48,406 nt of DNA. It comes from Symbiodinium natans (Eukaryota > Sar > Dinophyceae > Suessiales > Symbiodiniaceae). This document shows positions 1-8,856 of this stretch, piece by piece. Position numbers and translations under genes: made by a program. The DNA lies in assembly GCA_905221605.1 (NCBI GenBank), contig CAJNDS010000553.1, positions 66,501 to 114,906 of the forward strand. Direction: 5' to 3'. The notes below the pieces were generated by a model. That model saw nothing but the letters and a program-made list of their open reading frames with translations. It had not been told where the DNA came from and searched no databases. Within the stretch, counting starts at the first letter, position 1; each line of letters opens with the position of its first letter.

Positions 1-143
1 CATGCAATCTCCAGACTGTTGGGTTGTGACGCTTGCTGAATTGCTGTCGCCGAAAGCGGACTATCCACTTTTCTGTTTTGTGCGAACGCACAGACAGCAG
101 TCATCACATCACTGCGTTGTTGTGTGACACTGGTTCCACATGG

Positions 144-347
144 TCATACATGGCCCGAAGGAAACGGCGGTGCACCTGGCGGCGGCGGTGGAGGGATTCC
201 TGATTCCGGCCCCTGCGTTCGCAAGTCGTCCACCATTTTTCGCAAGCGCTCATTCTCGAACCAAATCAGCTGACTCAGAGGTTTCGAAAACAGGATCGTT
301 GCTTGCCCGTCTAGCTTGATGGACCGCTGCTGGCACTGCAGGTGACG
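144..347 (-). CDS. Candidate terminal exon, coiled-coil and proline-rich C-terminus
   Basis: The - strand is open for 67 codons between a TAA at 348-350 and a TGA at 144-146. It has no ATG, as expected of an internal or terminal exon. The peptide contains a helical stretch (LSQLIWFENERLRKMVDDLR) followed by a run of six prolines and a short tail. A splice acceptor inside the first codons (CTGCAG then TGCCAG) is plausible. The + strand also has a 59-codon frame from an ATG at 139, so the strand is not certain. I do not recognise the family. Confidence 0.4.
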   Translation of the reverse strand, partial: RHLQCQQRSIKLDGQATILFSKPLSQLIWFENERLRKMVDDLRTQGPESGIPPPPPPGAPPFPSGHV

Positions 348-617
348 TTATTTCCAGCTGCTCATCTGCACATGTCCATGTATACTCCCAGCCGAAGCGC
401 CACCACAAATATGCCAACACAAGGCAGACACTCGCACTGCTTCCGAGAGCCAGCTTCGTTCGAGCGGACCATTGTCCTCCTGCGAAACAAAAAGCACAAC
501 CGCTAGCGCCATCATGCGCCATCCAGGCCATGGCACATAAACGGCGGGAAGCCCACCACGCCAGTTTGCATATAAATTAAAAACAATGGATTCTGCCAGG
601 TTTATCATTCGGCAAGG

Positions 618-1049
618 TTGTTTTACAAATTCAAGCCGAACACGTTGACACACTACGTGCCGATTAAGGTTGTCCAGGCTGGCAGCAAGGCATTTTCAGG
701 TTCCACTGCCCAAACCACGTTCAGAGCCACGCATTCTAGACGTCTAGCGACACACCTAAACATGCGGTGTGTGTGTGTGTGTGCACATCGTTCGCTTTGC
801 CATGGAGTCCCCTGCATCGTCGGCGTCGTCGCGAAGGTCATTGTTATGGCAGCCATAAAAGACCAACGATGTTTGTCCAACGCGTTAACTCACCACGTCG
901 TTGTAAGACCGAAAGCCAATACAGTAAAAACACGTGCCCTTCACACCCGATTTTCTAATCTCCCACAGGGGACGACCACCGCGGTCTCCTGCACACCCTG
1001 TGCCAAGCAGCAAAGGCGCCAGACGGGGAATAATATAGGTCCGGAATGA
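618..1049 (+). CDS. Unassigned 143-codon open frame
   Basis: This is the longest ATG-initiated open frame outside the repeat arrays on the left side. It crosses a (GT)n microsatellite near 767-783, which yields a Cys-Val run, so at least part is unlikely to be conserved protein. A shorter frame on the - strand (653-880) overlaps. No domain is recognisable. I regard it as a possible chance frame. Confidence 0.15.
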   Translation: MFYKFKPNTLTHYVPIKVVQAGSKAFSGSTAQTTFRATHSRRLATHLNMRCVCVCAHRSLCHGVPCIVGVVAKVIVMAAIKDQRCLSNALTHHVVVRPKANTVKTRALHTRFSNLPQGTTTAVSCTPCAKQQRRQTGNNIGPE

Positions 1050-1078
1050 TTTACGAAAAAATAGAGGGTCCCTTTATC

Positions 1079-1200
1079 ATAAAAATAGAAAATAATCATG
1101 ATAATAGTAATAATGATAATAATATTGATACGTAATAATAATGGTAATAATAATGGTAATAATAATGGTAATAATAATAATGATAATAATAATAATAAAT
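1079..1200. repeat. AT-rich trinucleotide-like tract (ATA/ATG units)
   Basis: Degenerate ATA, ATG and AAT units fill about 120 bases. The tract starts after an AAAAAATAGAGGG segment that resembles one end of a dispersed element also seen at 22508 and 43828. No coding signal is seen inside. Confidence 0.8.
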
Positions 1201-1318
1201 TTCCAGAATGAAAATATGCGCGCTCAAGTTTTGTAAGTGTTTCGACCCCTCATGATGAAGGCGTTTAAGGTTTAATGTACTTTTAGGGTTCAGGGTTCAG
1301 GGTTTATGGCCAAGTTTA

Positions 1319-1548
1319 GGGGTGCGATCACGAAACACACACCATTGCACGCCCTTGGTCGATATCACATGAAAGCAAAGCGTTATCCCGGCAGGGTCGA
1401 CTGGCAGCACGCCGCGAACAGCCACGAAACCCGAGCCGGGTCCTCAGGGCAAAATTCCTGCGATGTAGGCAGTTCCGAATTCCAAAAATACATTGAAAAG
1501 AGACAGACATGCCCGGCACATCCCGGCACGTTCATTGATGTTCATTGA
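1319..1548 (+). CDS. Candidate exon
   Basis: The frame is open from a TTTAG acceptor-like end of a short telomere-like tract to a TGA at 1546-1548. The peptide is mixed and hydrophilic (for example GRYHMKAKRYPGRVDWQHAA). Codon bias is only moderate, and an overlapping - strand frame exists at 1328-1519. No family is recognised. Confidence 0.25.
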
Positions 1549-1668
1549 TGTAGCAGAGACTCGACCCAAACAGCTCATTATTCAATCGGCGTTTGACCGT
1601 AGGTCGCATATGTTTCTGGATGTTCAGGGCATCTCAAGTTTCAGGGATGAGGGACCCCCGACGTGCAG

Positions 1669-1860
1669 GTCACCGTGGATTTCGGTGGAAACTCTTTCGG
1701 CCTCGGCACATGGAGGACCCGTGCACATGTTGATGTACATCTACATTATTCAGCAGTTTCCATGGAATCGTTTTGTCAACATGCGTCGGGGCATTGTTAC
1801 AAGGTTTGTATGTACTGCTGTGAGCTTCGACAGGAGTATGGGTGCACGCCTCAGATTTGA
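1669..1860 (+). CDS. Candidate terminal exon, Cys/His-containing
   Basis: After an ACGTGCAG acceptor the frame reads VTVDFGGNSFGLGTWRTRAH and stays open for 63 codons to a TGA at 1858-1860. The first third has mostly G/C third positions; the second half is Cys-rich (MYCCELRQEYGC) and less biased, so the true exon may end earlier. An overlapping - strand frame exists. The function is unknown. Confidence 0.35.
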   Translation, partial: VTVDFGGNSFGLGTWRTRAHVDVHLHYSAVSMESFCQHASGHCYKVCMYCCELRQEYGCTPQI

Positions 1861-1920
1861 ATCGTTGCCACATCTGCAATCGGCGTTCTCCGAGAAAAAC
1901 CCCTAAAACTTGCCGGGCAG

Positions 1921-2042
1921 AGGCAGAAGACCGCCTGCAGCCGGACCTTGATGCTGTGCATTGCCATGTCCTCGCCAAGTTGGATGCTCCAGGCCTTCTT
2001 AGAGCCTTCTGCAGCTCGAGCAGTGTGAAGTCAGGGCCAGGC
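1921..2042 (+). CDS. Candidate exon immediately upstream of a MITE
   Basis: The exon begins after TGCCGGGCAG and reads AEDRLQPDLDAVHCHVLAKL, continuing through a Ser-rich segment up to the TA where a MITE is inserted (2043). Third positions are mostly G/C. A second frame is open over 2000-2042. The likely downstream partner is the exon at 2275, which would need a GC-type donor near 2036. Confidence 0.4.
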
Positions 2043-2198
2043 TACATGGAGGTTCATGGGTGCTTATTAGCCCTAAGCCCTAAACCCTAAACCCCTATAC
2101 CATCTGTACTTATCACCGACTTATAAGTCCCTGAAGTGCCCTCGTATGGTAACTGTTATAATTGGTTCATAAGTACCATGAACATGAACCTCCAGGTA
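2043..2198. mobile_element. MITE family A, copy with an internal telomere-like tract
   Basis: The element is bounded by TA dinucleotides (2043-2044, 2197-2198) and has inverted ends CATGGAGGTTCATG and CATGAACCTCCAGG. Its interior matches the other copies (TGTACTTATCACC, GTAACTGTTATAATTGG). At about 2069-2095 it differs: a CCCTAAA-oriented tract of about 27 bases replaces a short AT-rich stretch. The right end supplies a consensus-like donor, CCAG then GTAAGG. Confidence 0.8.
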
Positions 2199-2274
2199 AG
2201 GTCGCTGAATGCTGTTGCTTGTTGGGCGTGCGCGTCCTTGATCTTGAGTGAGCTTCGTCTCTCCTCCATCGCAG

Positions 2275-2416
2275 ATACATGATCACGGAAGAAGCCGGAC
2301 ATCCCGAAACCAAATTCCAGTTCAAAACCATTCTGTGTTGGGCTCAAGCGGCCAAGCAGACTGCTAGAGAGCAGCCGCCCCTTGCATCATGCCGCACGGG
2401 CCTCGGCGCGGAGCAG
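2275..2416 (+). CDS. Coding exon, unknown protein (part 1 of a 3' gene end)
   Basis: A pyrimidine-rich acceptor (TCTCTCCTCCATCGCAG) precedes one base and then 47 codons, beginning YMITEEAGHPETKFQFKTIL and ending at a CAG with a GT donor (GTTGAG). Third positions are strongly G/C. It ends in phase 0 and joins the exon at 2529 across a 112-nt GT-AG intron that contains a TTTAGGG tract. An in-frame ATG at 2279 could be a start, but the acceptor immediately upstream argues for an internal exon. Confidence 0.6.
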
Positions 2417-2444
2417 GTTGAGTTCTGTAGTGGTTCAGATTATA

Positions 2445-2521
2445 GGGGGTTTAGGGTTTAGGGTTTGGGGTTTGGGGTTTGGGGTTTGGGGGTTTAGGGT
2501 TTCGGGTTTAGGGTTTAGGGT
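2445..2521 (+). repeat. Telomere-like tract within a 112-nt intron
   Basis: TTTAGGG units with TTTGGGG and TTTCGGG variants lie between the exons ending at 2416 and starting at 2529. The intron starts GTTGAG and ends GGTTCAG. Confidence 0.85.
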
Positions 2522-2528
2522 GGTTCAG

Positions 2529-2591
2529 ATTTTTGTTTCGGACATCGGCTGGTATGCCTGGAGGATGTGGGGCGCGCAGTCAGCCAAGTAA
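2529..2591 (+). CDS. Terminal coding exon (part 2 of the gene ending here)
   Basis: After GGTGGTTCAG the frame reads IFVSDIGWYAWRMWGAQSAK and stops at TAA (2589-2591). It begins in phase 0, matching the end of the exon at 2416. The Trp-rich C-terminus is not one I recognise. The strong codon bias, clean acceptor and phase match make this one of the better exon pairs in the window. Confidence 0.55.
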   Translation: MFVSDIGWYAWRMWGAQSAK

Positions 2592-3050
2592 CGTATGCCC
2601 CGAGATGCCCCAAATCATCAAAAGGTTTTTTTTTGTAAGGAACCGTTGACATGGTCGATGCATGCCGTACGGTTGAAAACTGAAAGGGGTGCTGCGGTGG
2701 GGGGGGAGGGGGTAGGAAAAGACTCAAGATGTTGTTTTGCGTGTTTGGTTTGTTCCGGAAGCGAACCTGCCATGTTTGGTTTTGCCAAGGCTTACTGCCC
2801 ACACCGCGCCCACATCCAACTTTTGCGAAGTAAACCATTGTCCGCCCCATGCCTAAACGCTAACACCCTGAACATTCTTCGGGCCATGAAGGGCCTACCG
2901 AGACCCGCGAAGCACCTTATAAGATGCCCCAAATACCCCCATTAAGGCACACTTAGGCCCTTATTAAGGGCGTGCAGGTAAACCTTGCAAAACACCTTAC
3001 AACATACCATAACACACCCTGAAACCTAAACCCCAAACCCTAAACCCTGG
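2592..3050. other. Spacer, no gene assigned
   Basis: A G-rich run occurs at 2699-2713. Open frames exist on both strands around 2758-2835: a + frame containing MFGFAKAYCPHRAHIQLL and a - frame with a CAG/GT donor-like end. I cannot decide between them. CCCTAAA-type units lie at 3020-3048. Confidence 0.5.
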
Positions 3051-3058
3051 ACCTCCAG

Positions 3059-3140
3059 GGGCGGCCGCCAAGACAGCCGAAGCCCGCCACGGAGACCGCC
3101 ACCCCGCAAGGACAGCCGCAGTCCACCCAGGCAGTGGAGG
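3059..3140 (+). CDS. Candidate exon 1 of three with RS-rich repeats
   Basis: The island lies between a CCCTAAA tract with a CTCCAG acceptor and a GTAGGG donor followed by a TTTAGGG tract. The open frame encodes an Arg/Ser/Pro/Asp repeat (QDSRSPPRRPPPRKDSRSPP). RS dipeptide repeats of this kind are typical of SR-type splicing factors and related RNA-binding proteins (established knowledge); that identity is an inference from composition only. It starts with one base plus whole codons and ends in phase 0. Confidence 0.5.
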
Positions 3141-3149
3141 GTAGGGGCT

Positions 3150-3235
3150 TGTGGGTTTAGGGTTTATAGGGTTTAGGGTTTCGGGTTTAGGGTTTAGGGT
3201 TCAGGGTTTATAGGGTGTAGGGTTTAGGGTCTATA
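3150..3235 (+). repeat. Telomere-like tract, TTTAGGG orientation
   Basis: TTTAGGG units with TTTCGGG, TTCAGGG and TTTATAGGG variants start within 10 bases of the RS exon's donor. Confidence 0.9.
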
Positions 3236-3511
3236 GGCCTTCCCTCCAAAGTGGACCCCTGGTGGTACTGCAGTAATGATGTTTCCTAGTAAGGTGTGCG
3301 TGGGGCTTGTTGCATGTCACGAGGGTTTGATTGCAAGGCACACTCATCCTTCCCTTCCCCCGGCTTGTGAGAACATCACATGGGGCATTAGGATTCTTTG
3401 TCCTTTTTGTTCCAGCTGCCACACTAGACAGGGACCCAAAAAAGGGACGTGATTTAGAAAACCACCCCACGTGAGTGGGAGCCTGACATCCAGGCGGGAG
3501 TCCGGGAGTAG

Positions 3512-3517
3512 TTTTTT

Positions 3518-3548
<31 letters not shown>
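3512..3548 (+). repeat. Homopolymer junction T15/G18
   Basis: A run of T passes directly into a run of G. Similar T-to-G junctions recur at 18352, 24218 and 47250, which suggests the end of a dispersed element rather than random homopolymers. Confidence 0.85.
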
Positions 3549-4221
3549 TGGGTTGGGGTTCCCTTATAATCCCCTTAAAACCAAAAAGGGCACTCTTTTT
3601 ATTCCTAGGTTACTCCTGGGTCTAGGCTCTAAACCCCAGCTCCATTTCCGACACGTTGCAGCACAACTACCCAAACACTGCTTTTTTCTCCTCGAACCAG
3701 ATCTATGGACCCCCAAAACCCCATAAAAATCACATAAGCCCTAAACCCCCCACCCCAAATGGCCCCTGTGAGCTACGTTGGCTTGGCTATGTTCAGTTGT
3801 TTCGGGTACTCTGCCTTGACTGGCACTCCCAAACCTTACAAACCATGCTGCATGCTTAACAATCAAGCCTCCAACTCGACCACTCTCAAAAAGGGAGGCC
3901 ATCGTGAATTCCGGGAACCCTATAAACCCTAAACCCTGGGATAGATTGAATTTGTGTTCGCGGGCCCGTGCTGCAGCTCTCCCGGCAAGAATGCCCCTTA
4001 ATGAGCCTTTGCCTCCTAATTTAATATACCTTAAAGCGCAACAAGCTCCTGCGACACAATTATATTTAAGGTGTATGTATGTACAATGCATACAGATAGA
4101 TAGATAGATAGGGTGTGTGTGTGCTTAGTTATTACTATAAAAATTATATATATATATATAGATGCATTTATAGACCCCGTTAGCCCTGTTTATTACCCCT
4201 AAAAGCCCCGAAATGCCCAAG

Positions 4222-4282
4222 GCGGGGAGGCCGGGGGCCACCCCGCCGCGATAGCCGGAGCCCGCCCAGGCAGCGCATGGTG
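4222..4282 (+). CDS. Candidate exon 2 of three with RS/RGG-rich repeats
   Basis: The frame encodes RGGRGPPRRDSRSPPRQRMV between an AAG acceptor-like end and a GTTCAG donor-like start of a TTTAGGG tract. The DSRSPPRQ motif is shared with the exon at 3059, so the two are related by duplication or by an internal repeat of the protein. Third positions are almost all G/C. Confidence 0.5.
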
Positions 4283-4283
4283 G

Positions 4284-4354
4284 TTCAGGGTTCAGGGATT
4301 AGGGTTTAGGGTTTAGGGTTTAGGGTTTAGGGTTTAGGGTTTAGGGTTTAGGGT
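4284..4354 (+). repeat. Telomere-like tract, TTTAGGG orientation
   Basis: About nine TTTAGGG units follow the RS exon directly. Confidence 0.95.
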
Positions 4355-4526
4355 TCATGTCTACGGGAGTTGCATCGTCCCAGTCGTACGGGCCCTTAAC
4401 TTCTTGTTTGGAAGGGGGGGGTAGGGAGGAGGTTGTCAGAATCTCTAGGGGTTTGGGGTGTAGGGCCAGAAGCAGCCCCTGGATTGAACCCCAAACCCTA
4501 AACAAGCCCCCTCCTTGATTCCCAAA

Positions 4527-4624
4527 GGGTCCATGTGCCTGCAGAGTATATACTTGGGCCTTAGATAGATTCTCATTCAGTAGCTGTAGGGCCCAAGCAT
4601 GTACTCTTATGGGTACATGGACCC
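4527..4624. mobile_element. Foldback element (inverted arms of about 38 bases)
   Basis: Left arm GGGTCCATGTGCC...AGTATATACTTGGGCC pairs with right arm GGGCCCAAGCATGTACTC...GGTACATGGACCC around a loop of about 20 bases. A solo arm of the same family occurs at 44464-44512. It has no coding capacity, as expected for a MITE-like non-autonomous element. Confidence 0.7.
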
Positions 4625-4635
4625 TTACGCTGAAA

Positions 4636-4718
4636 GGTTTAGGGTTTAGGGTTTAGGGTTTAGGGCTTAGGGCTTAGGGCTTAGGGCTTAGGGTCTTAAC
4701 CCCTATAAACCCTAAACC
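4636..4718. repeat. Telomere-like tract with a GGGCTTA variant block, then orientation switch
   Basis: TTTAGGG units change into four consecutive GGGCTTA units and then, after GTCTTAA, into CCCTAAA orientation. Confidence 0.85.
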
Positions 4719-5032
4719 CCTGAAGATCCACAAGCCCTGAATCCTAAGGCTTCAAACATAGAGTGGTCCTTTACCTTACTTTTGTTTCAGGGATCCGAAG
4801 TAGCGGTCCTCACTATATATAGTGTATACAAGCAAGCGTGTAGGATTCAGGGTTTAGGGTTAGGGTTTCGGGGTTTAGGTTTTAGGGGTTAGGGTCGGGA
4901 TCTGTAACAAGGGACCCAAATTAAGGGCCCATACTTCGGATCCCCTCTAAATCCTACCACCTTGAACCTGGATGTCTCTGTACGCAGGCTTGAACCCTTT
5001 GCAGCCCTACAGCCCTGAACCCTAAAACCCTG

Positions 5033-5098
5033 AACGAGTGTATCAATGCCATGCTGGGCAGGTATCCCGAAACCGGAACACTTGCTGTAGGGTTCAAG
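5033..5098 (+). CDS. Candidate exon
   Basis: Directly after a CCCTAAA tract the frame reads ECINAMLGRYPETGTLAVGF and ends at AAG with a GTACCA donor. Codons are well biased, but no clean AG acceptor is visible, so the left boundary is uncertain. No family is recognised. Confidence 0.3.
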
Positions 5099-5156
5099 GT
5101 ACCAGGCTCTTGGAAGACAAGAATGCTTGGGGGTTGAGGGCCCCTAGCCCCTAAAC

Positions 5157-5272
5157 TCTAAACCCCCAAAACCCTAAACTCCAAAACCCTAAACCCTAAA
5201 CCCCTTAACCCTAAACCCCAAACCCCAAAACCCTGAACCTAAACCCCCAAACCCTAAACCCCTAAACCCCAT
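5157..5272 (-). repeat. Telomere-like tract, CCCTAAA orientation
   Basis: More than a dozen CCCTAAA units with CCCCAAA variants. Confidence 0.9.
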
Positions 5273-5424
5273 GTGGCCCTGAATCTACTAATTGGTTAAG
5301 AGCCCCCGCAAAAACTAAAAACTACTCTTCCTTCTAAGGGTAATATAGGAACTTTTTTTTTGAATTCTTTTGGGGTTCTTAAGCAAACTCCTAAACTCCT
5401 AAACCCTAAACCCTTAATTGGCAG

Positions 5425-5520
5425 GCGAGACTCTGGCCGCGGCCGCAACCGCAGCCCTCCCAGACGGAGCCGTAGTCGGGGAGGTGGCGGCCACCGAGGC
5501 CGCTTTGTCTGTCGGTTTTG
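5425..5520 (+). CDS. Candidate exon 3 of three with RS/RGG-rich repeats
   Basis: An ATTGGCAG acceptor at the end of a CCCTAAA tract is followed by RDSGRGRNRSPPRRSRSRGG and further Gly/Arg residues. The frame runs into a TTTAGGG tract whose GTTTAG would be the donor. Arg/Ser/Gly composition and the shared RSPPRR motif link it to the exons at 3059 and 4222. All three start with one base followed by whole codons, consistent with exon duplication. Confidence 0.5.
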
Positions 5521-5580
5521 GGGTTTAGGGTTTTGGATTTAGGGTTTGGGGTTTAGGGTTTGGGGTTTAGGGTTTAGGGC
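5521..5580 (+). repeat. Telomere-like tract after the third RS exon
   Basis: TTTAGGG and TTTGGGG units begin where the RS/RGG frame ends. Confidence 0.9.
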
Positions 5581-6074
5581 TTTGCAAAAGAAACGGATAG
5601 GGTTACTGGGTCCTCACTAAAACTAAACTAATAACCACCCTCCCCCTCTATTCATATCGTTTGGGGATGCTAGGTGTTGGACATTGCCAAAAAGGGCTAG
5701 GATTCATTGAAATGCTGCCGCCCACAATGCAAAGTATTTTGGCGTGCTTCGACTTTGGCAGTCTCCCAAAGTGTTTTGTTTGGTCGCGGGGAAGGGGGGC
5801 ATCCTAGAATCACGGTTATGCTGTCTTTTTTTGTGCGGATGTTGCGGCAGCGTCCGGAGAGCAGAACTGAACCGGCCTGGGTTTAGGGTTTTCGGTTGAA
5901 AGGGCTTAGAGGCTTAGAGTGTTGCAGGAGGCAGCACGACGTATGGAAACACGAGACCACAAAACATCAATCACCAAGCTCCCGAATCTTCTGCCATGTT
6001 GCGCAGTTTGACTGCGTTCGGGGCTTGATTTGTTTTGTTGTACTTTTGTTCTGTTTTTTTGGTTTTTTTTTCAG

Positions 6075-6138
6075 GCGGTGGCGACTCCTACCGCATCCCG
6101 CCTCCAAAGCACCGCCAGGACATCCGGCCGAAGCTACC
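6075..6138 (+). CDS. Candidate exon after a strong polypyrimidine acceptor
   Basis: A T-rich stretch ending TTTTTTTTTCAG is the most orthodox 3' splice site on the left side. The best-biased frame reads GGDSYRIPPPKHRQDIRPKL. All three frames are open here, and the right boundary is unclear because a (CT)n microsatellite follows. It may continue the Arg/Gly-rich gene of 3059-5520. Confidence 0.4.
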
Positions 6139-6195
6139 AGCTACCACCCCCACCAACGATCAGATTCACTCAAATTGCAGATTTACCGAAACAAC

Positions 6196-6203
6196 TCGCT
6201 CTC

Positions 6204-6252
<49 letters not shown>
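6196..6252 (+). repeat. (CT)n microsatellite
   Basis: About 27 CT units with two interruptions. Confidence 0.95.
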
Positions 6253-6254
<2 letters not shown>

Positions 6255-6535
6255 AAAACACACGGTCTAGTGCCTTCACATTTTCATCTTCAATATCAGG
6301 AGCAATACCTGGGAACGCACTTCCTAAGACAAGCACAATCCAGGAACGTAGTGTAGCCTTCCCTAAGCCGAAAGCAGCCATTACTTTCGGAGTTGGCGGT
6401 GTTGGGGGCTTAACGATACAATAGCGAACGCGCCAACCCTTGGACCCCCTCCATGGGGAAAATCTTTTCCCAACTGTGGAGAAGCAATTATTTCTCCCCT
6501 ACGCCCGAAGCCAAAGCTAGCATTCAGACCAGTTC

Positions 6536-6636
6536 CTTACTTGGCCAACACTTGAACTCTTAACTTTTTGGGCTTCCTTTATTTAGTAAGCATAACAAAG
6601 TCTACGCTTTTTCCCTGTGGCTGTTGGAGAAGTACG
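6536..6636. mobile_element. MITE-like family C, copy 1
   Basis: A 100-bp element starts CTTACTTGGCCAACA and ends CTGTTGGAGAAGTAC. The core TTTTTGGGCTTCCTTTATTT is shared with copies at 37768 and 47979. The inverted ends (CTTACTT..CCAAC / GTTGG..AAGTA) suggest a non-autonomous DNA element. Confidence 0.6.
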
Positions 6637-6669
6637 GTTCCGAAACGCATCGAACCACCTTCCGTGCAG

Positions 6670-6738
6670 GAGGGTGTCCAGCAGCCAGCGGTGAAGCTCA
6701 CTCCGGAGCGACCGGCAAATTTGACCCCTGAACCCTGA
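6670..6738 (+). CDS. Candidate exon
   Basis: A CTTCCGTGCAG acceptor is followed by GVQQPAVKLTPERPANLTPE, with the stop arising inside the following telomere-like sequence. A GC-type donor at CGACCG/GCAAAT is possible. Other frames close sooner. Confidence 0.3.
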   Translation, partial: EGVQQPAVKLTPERPANLTPEP

Positions 6739-7244
6739 GACCGGTTTAGGGTTTAGGGTTTAGGGTTTAGGGTTTAGGGTTTAGGGTTCGAATCGCTTGA
6801 AACTCAAGAACCAAACTGTAGGCGGCTTTCAAGGTGAAGCCGGATTTAGAGTTTTAGGGTTTTAGGGTTTGGTGTTTTGGCTTCAGACGATGGGTTCTTG
6901 AAGTTTCTTTCAGGCTTGGGGGTTTTGGGGTTTTCCTCTGGAGGCGACAAGGGTTTCAGGGTAGACGGTTAAAACGATGTAGCTCAGAAAAACATTCCGC
7001 AGGCGATCAAGGTGCCAATTTGAGGTCTTCAAGTTTCAGAGTTGAAGGGAGAAGGGTTAGAATTTGGTAAAGTTATCTGGCTGCGCAGGAACCATGTACC
7101 CTGAACAGTGCCACAATGATAACTTTGTGGGAAGCCTACCACATGTCGAGCCCTAAACCCTCTGCTCTCAACCCTAAACCCTAAACCCGAACGCTAATCC
7201 CGAAGTTTCTGATGTGCTGGTGAGTTAGCGGCGACGCCGTGCAG

Positions 7245-7301
7245 GTTCACAGCGCAGTTGCGCTCAGTTGCTCAGATAGCAAAGACAGTGCCGAGGAAGA
7301 A
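7245..7301 (+). CDS. Candidate exon
   Basis: A GCCGTGCAG acceptor follows a CCCTAAA tract. Two frames are open; the better one reads FTAQLRSVAQIAKTVPRKN. CCCTAAA units begin immediately after. Confidence 0.3.
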
Positions 7302-7695
7302 CCCTAAATCCTAGGCCCATGATCCTAAACCCCAGGCCCTAAACCCCAAACCCTAAACCCTAAGCCCTCAACAAGAACCCTAAGCCCTAGACCCCTGCGC
7401 TTGCGCCAGTTGTGAGAGTCGAGACCCTCAACCCTACAGGCAAGGAGGGCAAGCCCTGAATCCCCAAACGGGTCAAACCCTGACCCCAAACCCCCAAAAT
7501 CCCAAAGCCCCAGTGCAAGCCCGAGCGGAACACGACTCGGAAGATGTAGGGTTTAGGGTTTAGGGTTTCAAAAGTCCGTTGGGAATCGGGCACTCTGCCC
7601 GGAACCAGGGCTTGATTGCCTTGCAAACACCCAGAAACGCACGCCCTAAACCCTAAGCCCCAAACCCTAAACCATAAACCCGCACATGTCCGCAG

Positions 7696-7795
7696 GAGAT
7701 GCGCGCGGCATCACTGGCGCCTGGGTGGCACCTGCGTTCTCTTACCAGAAGAGCATGTGTAGCGACATAGTTCCTGCAGTCATGACTTGCTTGAT
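7696..7795 (+). CDS. Candidate exon
   Basis: The frame after ATGTCCGCAG reads DARGITGAWVAPAFSYQKSM and stays open until a CCCTAAA tract at 7797. The frame continues to 8090 as a hydrophobic open frame across the tract, but that part is likely intronic. Confidence 0.35.
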
Positions 7796-8232
7796 AACCC
7801 TAAACCCTAAACGACCCTATCATATATGTGCTACCCCCCTGTTATCCACCGTTTTGTTGCTTTCCTACTACCTCTACTACCTTTTGTATGTATATTTGGA
7901 AGGTTGTGATGTCATATGTGCAAGTAAAAGGACATTTGCGCACAGTATTCTCGCGTCCCTGGGGCCTACAGGACATGTCTTCTTCGCGTCACCCTATGCG
8001 CTCGAACGCTTCCTAGTCGTATGGTTCGAGGCCTACCATCCTTCCTTTTCCATTTTCTATACTACAATATACAATGCATGTACCCTATAAACGCACAAGA
8101 TGCGGGTACTTCTTATACTTTTCGAAACCCTTTAGCCTTTCAGGCTTAGGGATTAACACCTGAAACCCTATGGCGTTTCGTGGCTTCTCTTTACAAACCC
8201 TACACCCTTAGCCCTGAAAAGCCCTTAAAGAA

Positions 8233-8312
8233 ATCAGGGAGCGGAGGGGAGCGGAGCGGAGGGGAGCGAAGCGGAGGGGAGCGAAGCGGAGGGGAGCGAA
8301 GCGCAGCGGGGG
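8233..8312. repeat. 15-bp tandem repeat (GCGGAGGGGAGCGAA)
   Basis: About five units. Because 15 is a multiple of three, they create an APLRF-type peptide repeat on the - strand, which I take to be an artefact. Confidence 0.85.
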
Positions 8313-8403
8313 ACCCAGCTGCTTAAAGGCAAACCGCACCCAAAAAAACAAATTCTTACGCGTCACCCTCGGGATATGACGACCATGTTGAATACTAGAC
8401 CCG

Positions 8404-8649
8404 TGAGTTTTGAAGTTCAATCCGGAGTTTTGAACTTCAAAACTCCGGGAATCAAGATTCAAGATTCAAGGTAAAGTTTCCCCGGGATCTTGAATCCTGG
8501 GTCCCCGAGTTTTGAAGTCCAATCCGGGGTTTTGAACTTCAAAACTCCAGGACCCAGGATTCAAGATCCCGGAAACTTTTCCCTGGAACCTTGAATCTTG
8601 AATCCCGGAGTTTTGAAGTTCAAAACTCCGGATTGAACTTCAAAACTCC
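8404..8649. repeat. 246-bp nested palindrome
   Basis: Two arms of about 100 bases, from GAGTTTTGAAGTTCAATCC on the left to GGATTGAACTTCAAAACTCC on the right, are inverted copies of each other around a central segment that is itself palindromic. Each arm also contains a smaller GTTTTGAAGTTC/GAACTTCAAAAC palindrome. It could extrude a branched cruciform. Confidence 0.85.
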
Positions 8650-8856
8650 TTGTCCCTCATGTAACCTATCCCCCGCCAAATAGGTGGATAGCTGGGGGGG
8701 GGGGGGGGTACCATATATGTGCATATATATATAATATGATTGTCTCCGGGTTTAGGGTTTAGGGTGTAATCTTTAGCATGTAGGGTGTAGGTTTTAGGGT
8801 CTCATGTGAAGCCCACGACCATGCACAACTTGACCCCAGCCCTAAAACCACTACCG

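Larger units (their letters stand above)
3141..4221. other. Intron-like stretch with dispersed repeats
   Basis: Apart from the telomere tract at 3150-3235 and the T/G junction, this holds a short dispersed segment at 3575-3617 (CCAAAAAGGG ... CCTAGGTTACTCCTGGG), related copies of which lie near 20200 and 23120, plus GATA/GTGT microsatellites at 4088-4122. I see no convincing exon. Confidence 0.5.

Noticed and set aside
7686-8090. 134-codon frame as one protein
   Set aside because: It translates a CCCTAAA tract in its middle (Leu-Asn-Pro-Lys) and loses codon bias after it; only the first 33 codons are kept as an exon.
8208-8462. - strand frame with APLRF repeats
   Set aside because: Comes from a 15-bp tandem repeat and part of the 246-bp palindrome.
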